Below, piece after piece: positions 26,698 to 35,718 of a DNA stretch of 64,000 nucleotides. The stretch is from Paenibacillus sp. FSL R10-2734. GTDB lineage: Bacteria > Bacillota > Bacilli > Paenibacillales > Paenibacillaceae. A program made the position numbers and the translations under genes. The stretch is from positions 5,580,001 to 5,644,000 of the forward strand of contig NZ_CP150170.1 in the NCBI RefSeq assembly GCF_037963865.1, given 5' to 3'. Numbering within the stretch: position 1 is the stretch's first letter; every line of letters begins with the position of its first letter. A model generated the notes under the pieces. It saw only the letters and a list, made by a program, of their open reading frames with translations. It made no database searches and was not told the origin of the DNA.

Positions 26698-29568
26698 TTA
26701 CATACTAATTTTTTTCTGTCTTACAAGTTTTCTTGAAACCAACAGAACGGCAATAAGTACACCAAGTCCGATAATAATATTTGCAGCGATCAGCCAGTAT
26801 TTCCATAAAGGCAAGACAGATACAATTTTAGAAGTTACAGAGATTCCGTTCATAGCATTACTATTAATGATTGAATAGAGAATAGAGTGAGTCGATTCTC
26901 TGATGTTGCTTACTGTACTAGCTGTTAACTGGTCCTTAGAAAGATTCCATAGATTAGCATCCGTATTCAACCAGAGATTAGTACCTGCTTCTTGACCTTC
27001 CAGAATATCTTGGTAGGAGAAGATTGGGAAAGACGCCTGATCGGTGATTACAAACCCTTTAAATCCCCACTCGTTACGAAGTGTTTCCGTCATAAGTCCT
27101 TTATGACCACCCGACCAACGAGCGCCAAGTCTATTCATACTCGCCATCGCACCAAGTGCATTTCCTTCACGAACCGTTGTTTCAAAAGGCTGTAGATAGA
27201 GTTCACGAGTAGACTGCTCATTCGCAAACATAGCGCCGCCCATACGATTTGTTTCCTGCTCATTTAAAGCAAAATGCTTCATAGTTACAAATGCACCCTT
27301 GGATTGAACACCTGCAACTTCACTTGCTCCCATTTTGCCTGATAGGAAGCTGTCTTCAGAGAAATATTCAAAGTTTCTTCCTCCAAATGCGGTACGATGC
27401 ATGTTAATACCTGGCGCATACCAGCCTGCTACTTTATTGCTAAGACTATCTTCACCGATTAGCTCACCCATTTCGCGAATCAGATCAACATTCCATGTAG
27501 AAGCCATAACAACTTCTGCTGGATAGGCCACAGCCGATGTATTACCACCAACAAGCGTACTGGAAATCCCAGCAGGACCATCCTTATCAATCGTTGCAGG
27601 TAGGTTGATTGATGGGATAGGCAATGTTGCATATCCTCCCATTCGAACTAGCTCAGTCATTTCATCAATCGTTAACTGATCAAGCAGCACATCCCAAAGC
27701 TTATCGTCATAATCTTTTCCAATAAACATGGCAGCACTTAATTTCCCATATTCCTCACTGATCTTCCCTGTTACAGGCATGACAGCATCAGGATTTTCTG
27801 TGTGAGAAATTTCAAGGTCTGCAAGTAGCTCCTTAGGTGCAGTCATAGAACCCTCTGCATATGTAGTTGGCCATGTTCCAGTCCAGTCATTTCTTGAAAG
27901 GTATTCAAATGATGGATCATATTTTTTAATATCTACATCAGCAAATTGATTTGTAATTTCATTTCCTGTTGCTGCGGATACTTTATACGTAGTAGAATCC
28001 AGCTTGTCGACTGTGAAATCTTTAACCATAGCTACATTACCGTCATAGTCCATACCATCTGTTGTTTTCTTACCCTTTGCTGCAAGGATGTTATTCAACG
28101 CATCATGTGCGTTTCTGCCTGCCGCAAAATAATAGGTTCCCGCATCAACAATGTATGTGCCATAACCGTTTGCATCGTAGGTTTTCATTTCTTCTTTATC
28201 AATCTCAATATTGACTGTTTCTGACTTACCAGGCTCAAGCAATGAGGTTTTTTCAAATCCTACGAGCTCTACTGAAGCCTTTTCAATTTTGTTTTCTTTG
28301 TCATATTCTGTATAAGGAGACTGCATGTTAATCTGAACAACATCCTTACCTGCAACAGAACCTGTGTTTGTAACTTTCAAGGAGACCTCGTATTTGTCAT
28401 CCTTTTCTTTTACGCTGTAATCAGACCATTCAAAAGTCGTATAAGATAGACCATATCCAAATGGGAACTGGACTTGATTGCTGTAATCGTAATTTGTTGT
28501 ACTTTCATTACCAAGAACAACATCTTCATATCTGGTTTCATAATAGCGATTACCAACATAAATACCTTCAGAGTAAACCATAAAGGCGTTACCCATCACT
28601 ACTTTGCTGTTTGCAATATTGTATTTACCGAAGTTCTTCATCGCTGGGGCGCTAAACACATCATAAGCATACGTATCTACTAATTTACCGGATGGGTTGA
28701 CATTACCGTTTAGAACTTCAGCAATACCATCAGCACCATGCGGTCCTATAGCACCTACAACAATAGCTGCATCAATGCCATATTCCTCTAAGAAGCCTGA
28801 TTCTAAAGTATTAGAGGAGTTTATTAATACGATGACCTTATCAAAGTTTTCATTAGCTAGCTTCAACAAGTCTTTTTCATTCTGATCAATTTCAAGATAA
28901 TGAGATCCTGTAGGTAGTACTTCGGTTGTTAAATCCGTGCTTTCATTACCGGAACGGCCAATTACTACTACAGCAGCATCATTGTAATCTGCGAGGCTTT
29001 TAATAACATCAGCTTTATAAGCACTCTGTGGGACTTCATTCACGGCAAAAGGCCCTTCACCATAAAGGTCTGGAATTTGTTTTCTGTAAGAAGATCCGTC
29101 ACCCGACTTATAGAAATCCCAAAGTGTTTTATTGATTTCAAACCCTGATTTTGTAAGCGAGGTCAATAAATTTCCGGATTCACTTGTATCAACTGATCCC
29201 GAAACACCAGCTCCGTAAACAAGATCAACAGAGTTTTGACCGAGCAAACTGATTTTCGTTCCAGATTTTAGCGGCAGAGCATTATTATCATTTTTTAGTA
29301 GCACAATACCTTCTTCGACGATTTCCTGACTAAGCTGTTCGCCCTTTGTCTTTGCTTCATCTGCGGAATTAAATGCGCTCTTATAATATTCAGTGTCCAC
29401 TTCTTTATCATCTTCAGAAGCTACGATTTTGTCAGTGGAATGACCTAAATAGATCGAGATAATCTGAGAATACTTATCTGCATAAAAGTTACCTACGATA
29501 AGGCCTATTATTAATAAAATACTTACTACGAATGTGCTAATAGCGGCCGTTTTTGATATTTTCTTCAT
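26698..29568 (-). CDS. domain-permuted, membrane-anchored GH3 glycoside hydrolase
   Basis: The 956-residue product has the GH3 domains in reversed order. After an N-terminal membrane helix (about 7-30), the C-type domain comes first (about 75-340: EEGIVLLKNDNNALPLKSG, VVIGRSGNES), then the fibronectin-III-like domain (about 375-490: FPFGYGLSYTTFEW). The catalytic barrel comes last (about 620-900: DKDGPAGISS, FGGRNFEYFSEDS, KHFALNEQE) with the nucleophile Asp in GFVITDQASF. A second membrane helix ends it (about 920-945). Reversed GH3 order is known in some rumen and gut Firmicutes. AAAGGGG precedes the ATG at 29568. The catalytic parts should face outside. Confidence 0.9.
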   Translation of the reverse strand: MKKISKTAAISTFVVSILLIIGLIVGNFYADKYSQIISIYLGHSTDKIVASEDDKEVDTEYYKSAFNSADEAKTKGEQLSQEIVEEGIVLLKNDNNALPLKSGTKISLLGQNSVDLVYGAGVSGSVDTSESGNLLTSLTKSGFEINKTLWDFYKSGDGSSYRKQIPDLYGEGPFAVNEVPQSAYKADVIKSLADYNDAAVVVIGRSGNESTDLTTEVLPTGSHYLEIDQNEKDLLKLANENFDKVIVLINSSNTLESGFLEEYGIDAAIVVGAIGPHGADGIAEVLNGNVNPSGKLVDTYAYDVFSAPAMKNFGKYNIANSKVVMGNAFMVYSEGIYVGNRYYETRYEDVVLGNESTTNYDYSNQVQFPFGYGLSYTTFEWSDYSVKEKDDKYEVSLKVTNTGSVAGKDVVQINMQSPYTEYDKENKIEKASVELVGFEKTSLLEPGKSETVNIEIDKEEMKTYDANGYGTYIVDAGTYYFAAGRNAHDALNNILAAKGKKTTDGMDYDGNVAMVKDFTVDKLDSTTYKVSAATGNEITNQFADVDIKKYDPSFEYLSRNDWTGTWPTTYAEGSMTAPKELLADLEISHTENPDAVMPVTGKISEEYGKLSAAMFIGKDYDDKLWDVLLDQLTIDEMTELVRMGGYATLPIPSINLPATIDKDGPAGISSTLVGGNTSAVAYPAEVVMASTWNVDLIREMGELIGEDSLSNKVAGWYAPGINMHRTAFGGRNFEYFSEDSFLSGKMGASEVAGVQSKGAFVTMKHFALNEQETNRMGGAMFANEQSTRELYLQPFETTVREGNALGAMASMNRLGARWSGGHKGLMTETLRNEWGFKGFVITDQASFPIFSYQDILEGQEAGTNLWLNTDANLWNLSKDQLTASTVSNIRESTHSILYSIINSNAMNGISVTSKIVSVLPLWKYWLIAANIIIGLGVLIAVLLVSRKLVRQKKISM

Positions 29569-29713
29569 GTTTATGCCCCTTTCTTTCGCTGCCCTCATCA
29601 TACTTTATTCTCTCTAAGTTAATTCACGATTCATTTGAATGAACATTACATTTATTATTGTGCTTTCACTTAAGCCTCCCTTAGTTTCCTCGCTTAAGGA
29701 TTCACGCTTCACG

Positions 29714-29755
29714 AAAATTGCGCTTTCATTATAGCTTTTCATTGTTTTGTGAAAC
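29714..29755 (-). promoter_or_regulatory. possible promoter with cre-like site before the permuted GH3
   Basis: On the minus strand TATAAT lies at 29728-29733 with GTTTCA 16 bases upstream. ATGAAAGCGCAATTTT overlaps the -10 and matches the left half of a catabolite-response element (TGNAANCG). Glycosidase genes of Bacilli are often repressed by CcpA. The right half matches poorly. Confidence 0.35.
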
Positions 29756-29841
29756 CCTTTATATTTTACACTTTAACAAACTAGGTACATTATTCGCCAT
29801 CAACCAATAGTTAGGGGGCATAAACCAGAAGTTTACCTCAT

Positions 29842-29883
29842 AAAAAAGCCATCTTGATCGTCGTATTGACATCAAAATGGCTT
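29842..29883 (-). terminator. terminator after the LysR gene
   Basis: On the minus strand AAGCCATTTTGAT and ATCAAGATGGCTTTTTTA form a strong hairpin with a U tract. It overlaps the last codons of the LysR gene and marks the end of the GH3 paralogue B transcript. Confidence 0.85.
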
Positions 29884-30762
29884 GTTCTCATGGATATATT
29901 CTTTTACGTAACTTAAGAATAGTGAAACGGCTCTAGACTGAATATCTCTTTTTCTGCTGACTAAATAAATATTCTGGGGAATTTTTTCCACAAGTCTTAT
30001 AATTTTCAAATTCTCATTCTTGTAGAATTCTTCAATAAGATCTACTGAAATGGCTACGTATCCATTCTCTTCACATAGGATATGTGCATTTGTAATATTG
30101 CTAAACTCATGAATAATATGAGGTGTAAACCCATGCTCTAGGCACTTATCAATAAGGCTGTGCTCTTTCCCTTTTTCCACAGACTTTACGACTAGCTGTT
30201 CATTTTCTAAGTCCAGGATTGAGATTTCATCTTTTTGTGCTAGCATATGGTTTTTTGAAACCACTGCCACGACTTCACCTGGTTGAATCAACTCATAGAC
30301 CACATTGTCTATTTCCTGCTCTCCCAATACGATGCCGACATCAAATTCTTCTTGAAAGATCCTGCCGAGCGGATACTCATCCGGAAACTCTCTTAGCTTC
30401 ATTTGAAATTCCGGATACATAGCAGTAAACCTAAACAACATGTCCGGAGGCACTGTAGATGTGGTGGAGAAAGTAGCCAATACACTTAATGTGCTCTTTC
30501 CCCCGCTCATAATGCCTATTTCTTTTTTAATATCATCCATAAGATAACAGATATGTTTAGCCCGTGCATATAATAGTTCTCCGCATTCAGTAGCTTCCAT
30601 TCCTTGCGGAGCCCTGAAGAACAATTCTGCTTCTAGATCCAGCTCGAGCGTCTTTATAGTCTTACTTAATCCTTGTGGAGTAATGAACAAGTCCTTGGCA
30701 GCAGAAGTTAAACTCTTCTTTTCGTAGACCTTGATGAAGCATTCCAATGCGTCTTTATTCAT
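29872..30762 (-). CDS. LysR family transcriptional regulator
   Basis: The 296-residue product has the N-terminal winged helix-turn-helix of LysR proteins (residues 1-62: ALECFIKVYEKKSLTSAAKDLFITPQGLSKTIKTLE) and a periplasmic-binding-like effector domain (about 88-290). Its ATG overlaps the stop of GH3 paralogue B in an ATGA, so the two are translationally coupled. This is unusual for LysR genes, which often stand divergent to their targets. It may control the GH3 genes in response to a released sugar; that is inferred. Confidence 0.9.
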   Translation of the reverse strand: MNKDALECFIKVYEKKSLTSAAKDLFITPQGLSKTIKTLELDLEAELFFRAPQGMEATECGELLYARAKHICYLMDDIKKEIGIMSGGKSTLSVLATFSTTSTVPPDMLFRFTAMYPEFQMKLREFPDEYPLGRIFQEEFDVGIVLGEQEIDNVVYELIQPGEVVAVVSKNHMLAQKDEISILDLENEQLVVKSVEKGKEHSLIDKCLEHGFTPHIIHEFSNITNAHILCEENGYVAISVDLIEEFYKNENLKIIRLVEKIPQNIYLVSRKRDIQSRAVSLFLSYVKEYIHENKPF

Positions 30763-33209
30763 ATTTTTTTCCTACTACCTATTCCGATTGGTTTCACACT
30801 GTTGTGATTTCTTAACATCTTTCTTCTTTCTTTCAACACATGAATTAAGCCCTTAAAGAAATGACCATTTGCTATCATCAAAATCCCATCCAGCATCGGC
30901 ATATTCACAACGCCGCCTGTCATTCTTGCAATACCCCTGAATGGCATATGATAAAAAGACATCATAATTAGGTTAGCTGTGTCTCTTTTTCCTATTTTCC
31001 TGAAAAAACGATGTGCAAATACAATAGCATGGTAGGCTAGTCTTGCAAATCCTCCCTTTGCATACTGGCACTGCGCAATCGTATCGTTGTACCCAAGTGG
31101 TTGTGTCCGGTCCCATGTCGGAACAGGTACTTTATATCCTATCAAACTTTCAAATTCCTCTAACCCGACATCGTTTACTCTACCAGAATAATACGATGGA
31201 AGCTTATGTTTATCATATGGAATGGGTGCTCCTGTACCCTCAACAAACATCGTAGCTGTCAATCTAATATCGGCACTCGATGCTCCAATAATAATATCAT
31301 ACTCTGCTGCTTCTATCTCCCATTTATTTGTCTTCACATTAAAATAACGGAAGGTCTTTTCGTCAAATGGAATCATTACCGTCTTCGTTTCACCTGCATT
31401 TATAAATATCTTAGTAAATCCTTTTAATTCCTTATTAGGTCTGAAAATTTCATTGGACTTACATCCAATATAAAGCTGTGGAATTTCCATTCCGGCAACT
31501 CTTCCAGCATTGGTTAACTTGAAGGTTACTCCATACTTGGAAACCTCGATGTCTGAGTATTCAAAGGTTGTATAGCTTAGTCCAAAGCCAAACGGGAATT
31601 GCACACCGATATTCGCAGTATCGTAATACCGATAACCAATAAATATCCCTTCCCTATACTCTACACTGACCTCTTTACCTGAAAAATGGAGAAGAGAGGG
31701 TGTATCCACATATTGTAGGGGATAGGTTTCTGCCAATTTTCCCGAAGGATTTACATCCCCAGATAATACCCGAAGGATTGATCTTGCCCCTGCCTGTCCG
31801 CCTAAATATCCGTGTAACAGTCCTTTTACTTTATCAAGCCACGGCATTTCTACTGCGGAGCCGCAAGAAAGAATCGCCACAATATTCGGATTCACTTTAT
31901 ACAAGGCGTCTAATAATTCAATTTGATTCTCGGGGATTCTCATGCTTTGCCTATCAAGTCCTTCAGCTTCAGTAACCTCATCCAGACCAATATACAGCAG
32001 AACGACGTCTGCCTTTTCAGCCAGAGTGCATGCATTATTAATTTTTTCTATATTTTTCTTTCCGTAACGTTCAAAACCCGACTCAAATCCAATGCTGATA
32101 ATACCCGATTCTTCAAAACAATTTAAAGTATGATCCAAAATGGTAGGATTCACTATAGATGATCCTGCCCCCTGGTAACGTGCGTCTTTGGCAAAATCTC
32201 CGATTACGGCAACTTTTTTACCAAATTTAAGTGGCAGTATATTTCCTTCGTTTTTTAGAAGAACAATGGACTCTTCCGCAGCTTTCTGTGCTACTCTGTG
32301 ATGCCTCTCTACATCAAACTCTACATGGAGCTTCTTGTAAGCTTCCTCTGTTGTGAAAATAAGCTCAAGAAGTCTGTCCACAGATTCATCCAGTACTTCC
32401 TCTTTGATCTTCCCGTTATGAATGGCTTGTATTATTTCTTGATCCGTCTCTCCTGCAGTTGTTGGCATTTCCAGCTCATTCCCGGCGAGTAAGCCAGCTA
32501 CACGATCATTACTGCCGCCCCAATCGGTGACAACAACTCCGCCATAATCCCATTCACCTCGTAGAATATCTTGCATCAAATGCATATTCTCATTGGTGTA
32601 AGTTCCATTTAACTTATTGTAGGAAGTCATTACCGTCTTGGTCTTACCTTCCTTCACTGCAATTTCAAATGCAGTCAGGTAGATTTCCCTGAGCGTTCTT
32701 TCATCGACGATAGTATCAATAGCCATCCGTCTTTCTTCCTGATTGTTCACAGCAAAGTGCTTCACACAGGCTGAAATTCCATGCGATTGAACACCTCTGA
32801 TATAACCCGCTGCCATTTTACCGGCAAGATATGGATCTTCGCTAAAATACTCGAAGTTTCTTCCACACAAAGGGTTTCTCTTCATGTTAACACCAGGCCC
32901 TAGGAGAACATTAACTTTCTGAGCAACAGCTTCTTCGCCGAGATATTCTCCAATTTTCTCTCCCAGTTCTACATTCCAGCTATTCGCTACGGTCGCAGCC
33001 GTTGGAAAGCATGTTGCCGGAATACCTTCATTAAGTCCCACCTTATCTGAAGCTACCGCCTGCTTTCTAATCCCATGAGGTCCATCAGCAAGAAACATGC
33101 TGCTAATCCCAAGACGATCAATATTTTGCGTAGTCCAGAAATCTTTGCCTGACATTAAGGATGCTTTCTCTTCTAAAGTCATTTTTTCAATTAAATCTTT
33201 ATATTTCAT
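30759..33209 (-). CDS. family GH3 glycoside hydrolase, paralogue B
   Basis: This 816-residue protein is a close paralogue of the one at 24164-26608. The first 50 residues are almost the same, and the nucleophile Asp229 (VVVTDWGG), the KHFAVNNQEE motif, the central C-type domain, the fibronectin-III-like domain and the hydrophobic basic tail (MPFRGIARMTGGVVNMPMLD) are all kept. Both genes run in the same direction and flank the permuted GH3 gene. A tandem duplication is the simplest explanation, with moderate divergence after it. Substrate is unknown. The start has an AGGAAAT-type weak ribosome site. Confidence 0.93.
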   Translation of the reverse strand: MKYKDLIEKMTLEEKASLMSGKDFWTTQNIDRLGISSMFLADGPHGIRKQAVASDKVGLNEGIPATCFPTAATVANSWNVELGEKIGEYLGEEAVAQKVNVLLGPGVNMKRNPLCGRNFEYFSEDPYLAGKMAAGYIRGVQSHGISACVKHFAVNNQEERRMAIDTIVDERTLREIYLTAFEIAVKEGKTKTVMTSYNKLNGTYTNENMHLMQDILRGEWDYGGVVVTDWGGSNDRVAGLLAGNELEMPTTAGETDQEIIQAIHNGKIKEEVLDESVDRLLELIFTTEEAYKKLHVEFDVERHHRVAQKAAEESIVLLKNEGNILPLKFGKKVAVIGDFAKDARYQGAGSSIVNPTILDHTLNCFEESGIISIGFESGFERYGKKNIEKINNACTLAEKADVVLLYIGLDEVTEAEGLDRQSMRIPENQIELLDALYKVNPNIVAILSCGSAVEMPWLDKVKGLLHGYLGGQAGARSILRVLSGDVNPSGKLAETYPLQYVDTPSLLHFSGKEVSVEYREGIFIGYRYYDTANIGVQFPFGFGLSYTTFEYSDIEVSKYGVTFKLTNAGRVAGMEIPQLYIGCKSNEIFRPNKELKGFTKIFINAGETKTVMIPFDEKTFRYFNVKTNKWEIEAAEYDIIIGASSADIRLTATMFVEGTGAPIPYDKHKLPSYYSGRVNDVGLEEFESLIGYKVPVPTWDRTQPLGYNDTIAQCQYAKGGFARLAYHAIVFAHRFFRKIGKRDTANLIMMSFYHMPFRGIARMTGGVVNMPMLDGILMIANGHFFKGLIHVLKERRKMLRNHNSVKPIGIGSRKKI

Positions 33210-33496
33210 TTTAATTTCCTCTTTTTATAATTTAAGCGGTACCCCAAAAGAAGTACCGCTGAAACACTTAAAAATATATTATTATTGTACAAAAAATAAT
33301 CATATAAATCTATCGGTATAAGTATAAACGCTTTCGGCGTCCTTGGAAGTAGAGTTACAAGCTGAGTACATCCGTAATTGCATACTCGTATCCTATACAC
33401 TTTCGTAGTGAGGTTCCGCTTACGGACCGTATTGCACTTATTCCCTAATAACAAGCCCATTCCCGGGTGATTCAGGGCGGATAACGGCGCTGGCTA
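33210..33496. other. AT-rich gap upstream of GH3 paralogue B
   Basis: No gene is supported. GCGGTACCCCAAAAGAAGTACCGC at 33234-33257 is an inverted repeat directly before the GH3 start, and a similar GCGGTACC-CCGC-like pair follows paralogue A's start at 26630-26660, so the two paralogues share this leader hairpin. A dispersed element copy lies at about 33313-33345. The rest is AT-rich and may hold the promoter. Confidence 0.4.
33313..33345. repeat. short dispersed element, copy 2
   Basis: Core ATAAACGCTTTCGGCGTCC, differing from the 34139 copy at one base; flanks differ. Confidence 0.45.
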
Positions 33497-33964
33497 GTTT
33501 ACGTCACCGGCGGCACATTGTATTCGGTTTTTCGCATACATTTGGCTCGTTTACGTTTCCGGCGGCACATTGTGTTCGGTTTTTCGCATACATTCGGTTC
33601 GTTTACGTTACCTCCGGCACATTGTATTCGGTTTTTCGCATACATTCGGCTCGTTTACATTACCAGCGGCACATTGTGTTCGGTTTTTCGCATACATTTG
33701 GCTCGTTTACGTTACCAGCGGCACATTGTATTCGGTTTTTCGCATACATTTGGCTCGTTTACGTTACTGCTGGCACATTGTATTCGGTTTTCCACATACA
33801 TTTGGCTCGTTTACGTTACCGGCGGCACATTGTATTCGGTTTTTCGCATACATTTGGCTCGTTTACGTTACCGGCGGCACATTGTGTTCGATTTTTCGCA
33901 TACATTTGGTTCGTTTACGTTACCGGCGGCACATTGTATTCGGTTTTTCGCATACATTTGTCCG
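33497..33964. repeat. tandem repeat, nine 52-bp units
   Basis: Units start at 33497, 33549, 33601, 33653, 33705, 33757, 33809, 33861 and 33913. Each starts GTTTACGTTACCGGCGGCAC and later has TTCGGTTTTTCGCATACATT; units differ at one to four bases. Copies touch with no spacers, so it is not CRISPR. Because 52 is not a multiple of three and the unit has no stop in any forward frame, three overlapping open frames of about 135-151 codons arise that read the same peptide series out of phase. I treat these as an artefact of the repeat. Confidence 0.95.
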
Positions 33965-34138
33965 TAAGCTCGACTAAAACATGCATTTCCGAGGATAAGG
34001 TCCGCTCGGTCCGTTATACCTCCCAAAGAGGCGTGTACTTATTAAAACAAGGCTCCCCATGGCCACAAGTTGAATAGGCCCATCCCTTGAATTCGTTTCA
34101 CATTTCTACGCAGTCTCGAAATTTTATAAATTCTATTA

Positions 34139-34172
34139 TAGCAAGCATAAACGCCTTCGGCGTCCTTATTAG
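34139..34172. repeat. short dispersed element, copy 3
   Basis: Core ATAAACGCCTTCGGCGTCC preceded by GCAAGC and followed by TTATTAGG; GCC TTC GGC can fold as a small hairpin. Confidence 0.5.
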
Positions 34173-34177
34173 GATTT

Positions 34178-34223
34178 AAAAAAAGAGAAGGTCCTTAAGC
34201 CATTTTCACGGCCTTTGGGACCC
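34178..34223 (-). terminator. icd terminator
   Basis: On the minus strand GGGTCC with inner GGC pairs with GCC and GGACC, then a run of seven T follows. It lies about 50 bases beyond the icd stop. Confidence 0.8.
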
Positions 34224-34274
34224 TCCCCTTACATCCTATTCAATCTACACAGATAATGATCTGGCAGATCTAAC

Positions 34275-35570
34275 TTATAGGTGATTAATAATTTCGTCTG
34301 CAAATGCGGAGCATTTCAGCTCTGTTGCACCTTCCATCAGACGAGCAAAGTCGTAAGTCACGGTCTTATTGTTAATAGCAGTTTCCATACCTTTATAAAT
34401 CAGGTCCGCTGCTTCCTGCCAGCCCAAGTGCTCCAAGAGCATTACGCCGGACAGAATTACAGAACCAGGATTCACAACGTCTTTGTCTGCATATTTAGGA
34501 GCTGTACCATGGGTAGCTTCAAAGATAGCGTGGCCAGTAATGTAGTTAATGTTCGCTCCAGGAGCGATGCCAATGCCGCCGATTTGTGCAGCAAGTGCGT
34601 CGGACAGGTAATCCCCGTTCAGGTTCAACGTAGCAATAACATCGAAATCAGTTGGACGAGTCAGAACTTGTTGCAGCGCGATATCTGCAATAGCATCCTT
34701 GATAATGATTTTGCCAGCAGCTTCAGCATCCTTCTGAGCAGCATTAGCAGCAGCCTCACCATCACGTTCCTTAATCACATCATATTGACTCCAAGTGAAG
34801 ACCTTATCTCCAAACTCTTGCTCAGCCACTTCATAACCCCAGTTTTTGAAGGCACCTTCAGTGAACTTCATGATGTTGCCTTTGTGAACCAGCGTTACGC
34901 TCTTACGTCCGTGCTTGATCGCATATTCAATTGCAGCGCGCACCAATCGTTTCGAACCTTCGGAGGATACCGGTTTGATTCCAATACCAGAAGTTTCAGG
35001 GAAACGGATTTTGTTAACACCCATCTCTTTTTGCAGGAATTCGATTACTTTCTTCACTTCAGCAGAGCCTTCTTGATATTCAATCCCTGCATAAATATCC
35101 TCCGTATTCTCACGGAAAATAACCATATCCACCAGCTCAGGACGCTTAACAGGAGAAGGAACACCTTCAAAATAACGAACTGGACGCAGACATACGTACA
35201 AATCCAATTCTTGACGCAAGGCTACATTCAATGAACGAATACCGCCTCCGATTGGAGTTGTAAGCGGGCCCTTGATAGCCACAAAGTATTCGCGGATTGC
35301 TTCCAACGTATCATTTGGCAGCCATTCACCATATGTATTGAAGGCTTTCTCGCCAGCAAATACTTCGTACCAAGCGATTTGCTTAGTGCCGCCATAGGCT
35401 TTAGATACTGCTGCATCAAGTACGCGCTTGGAAGCTTTCCAAATATCACGGCCTGTACCGTCACCCTCGATAAAAGGGATGATTGGATTATTCGGAACTT
35501 GTAGCTTTCCTTCTTTAATTGTGATTTGTTCGCCTTCTGTAGGTAGATCGAATTTTTCTAGTTTCAACAT
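34275..35570 (-). CDS. icd: isocitrate dehydrogenase (NADP+)
   Basis: Icd oxidises isocitrate to 2-oxoglutarate in the citric acid cycle. The 431-residue product has the family markers FIEGDGTGRDIW, TTPIGGGIRSLNVALRQELDLYVCLRP with the phosphorylatable-type serine and substrate arginines, IFRENTEDIYAGIEY, LVHKGNIMKFTEGAF and NLNGDYLSDALAAQIGG. Length fits the bacterial NADP enzyme. It lies 148 bases downstream of citZ in the citZ-icd order of Bacillus. The malate dehydrogenase gene that follows icd in Bacillus is missing here. Confidence 0.97.
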   Translation of the reverse strand: MLKLEKFDLPTEGEQITIKEGKLQVPNNPIIPFIEGDGTGRDIWKASKRVLDAAVSKAYGGTKQIAWYEVFAGEKAFNTYGEWLPNDTLEAIREYFVAIKGPLTTPIGGGIRSLNVALRQELDLYVCLRPVRYFEGVPSPVKRPELVDMVIFRENTEDIYAGIEYQEGSAEVKKVIEFLQKEMGVNKIRFPETSGIGIKPVSSEGSKRLVRAAIEYAIKHGRKSVTLVHKGNIMKFTEGAFKNWGYEVAEQEFGDKVFTWSQYDVIKERDGEAAANAAQKDAEAAGKIIIKDAIADIALQQVLTRPTDFDVIATLNLNGDYLSDALAAQIGGIGIAPGANINYITGHAIFEATHGTAPKYADKDVVNPGSVILSGVMLLEHLGWQEAADLIYKGMETAINNKTVTYDFARLMEGATELKCSAFADEIINHL

Positions 35571-35718
35571 TTGAGTGTATTCCTCCTAAAATTTTGTGTG
35601 AATAAGTATCATTAACAAGCATCGAATAAAACTCTCATCGTAATTAAAAACCAAAAATTTAAAACACAATCGCTACGGTTCATTCTACTAAACTTTAGGA
35701 GCAGCCTGCAAGACTGCT

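Noticed and set aside
21254..33209. Genomic island with integrase
   Set aside because: No integrase, transposase, attachment repeat or tRNA boundary was seen; only composition and gene content suggest transfer.
33497..33964. Possible CRISPR array
   Set aside because: Units touch and vary throughout; no constant repeat with unique spacers and no cas genes.
33518..34077. Three overlapping plus-strand open frames of about 135-151 codons
   Set aside because: They lie within the 52-bp repeat and exist in all three frames because the unit has no stop; no ribosome site or homology.
34281..35234. Plus-strand open frame of 317 codons
   Set aside because: It is antisense to icd, which has complete family motifs; no ribosome site or recognisable domain.
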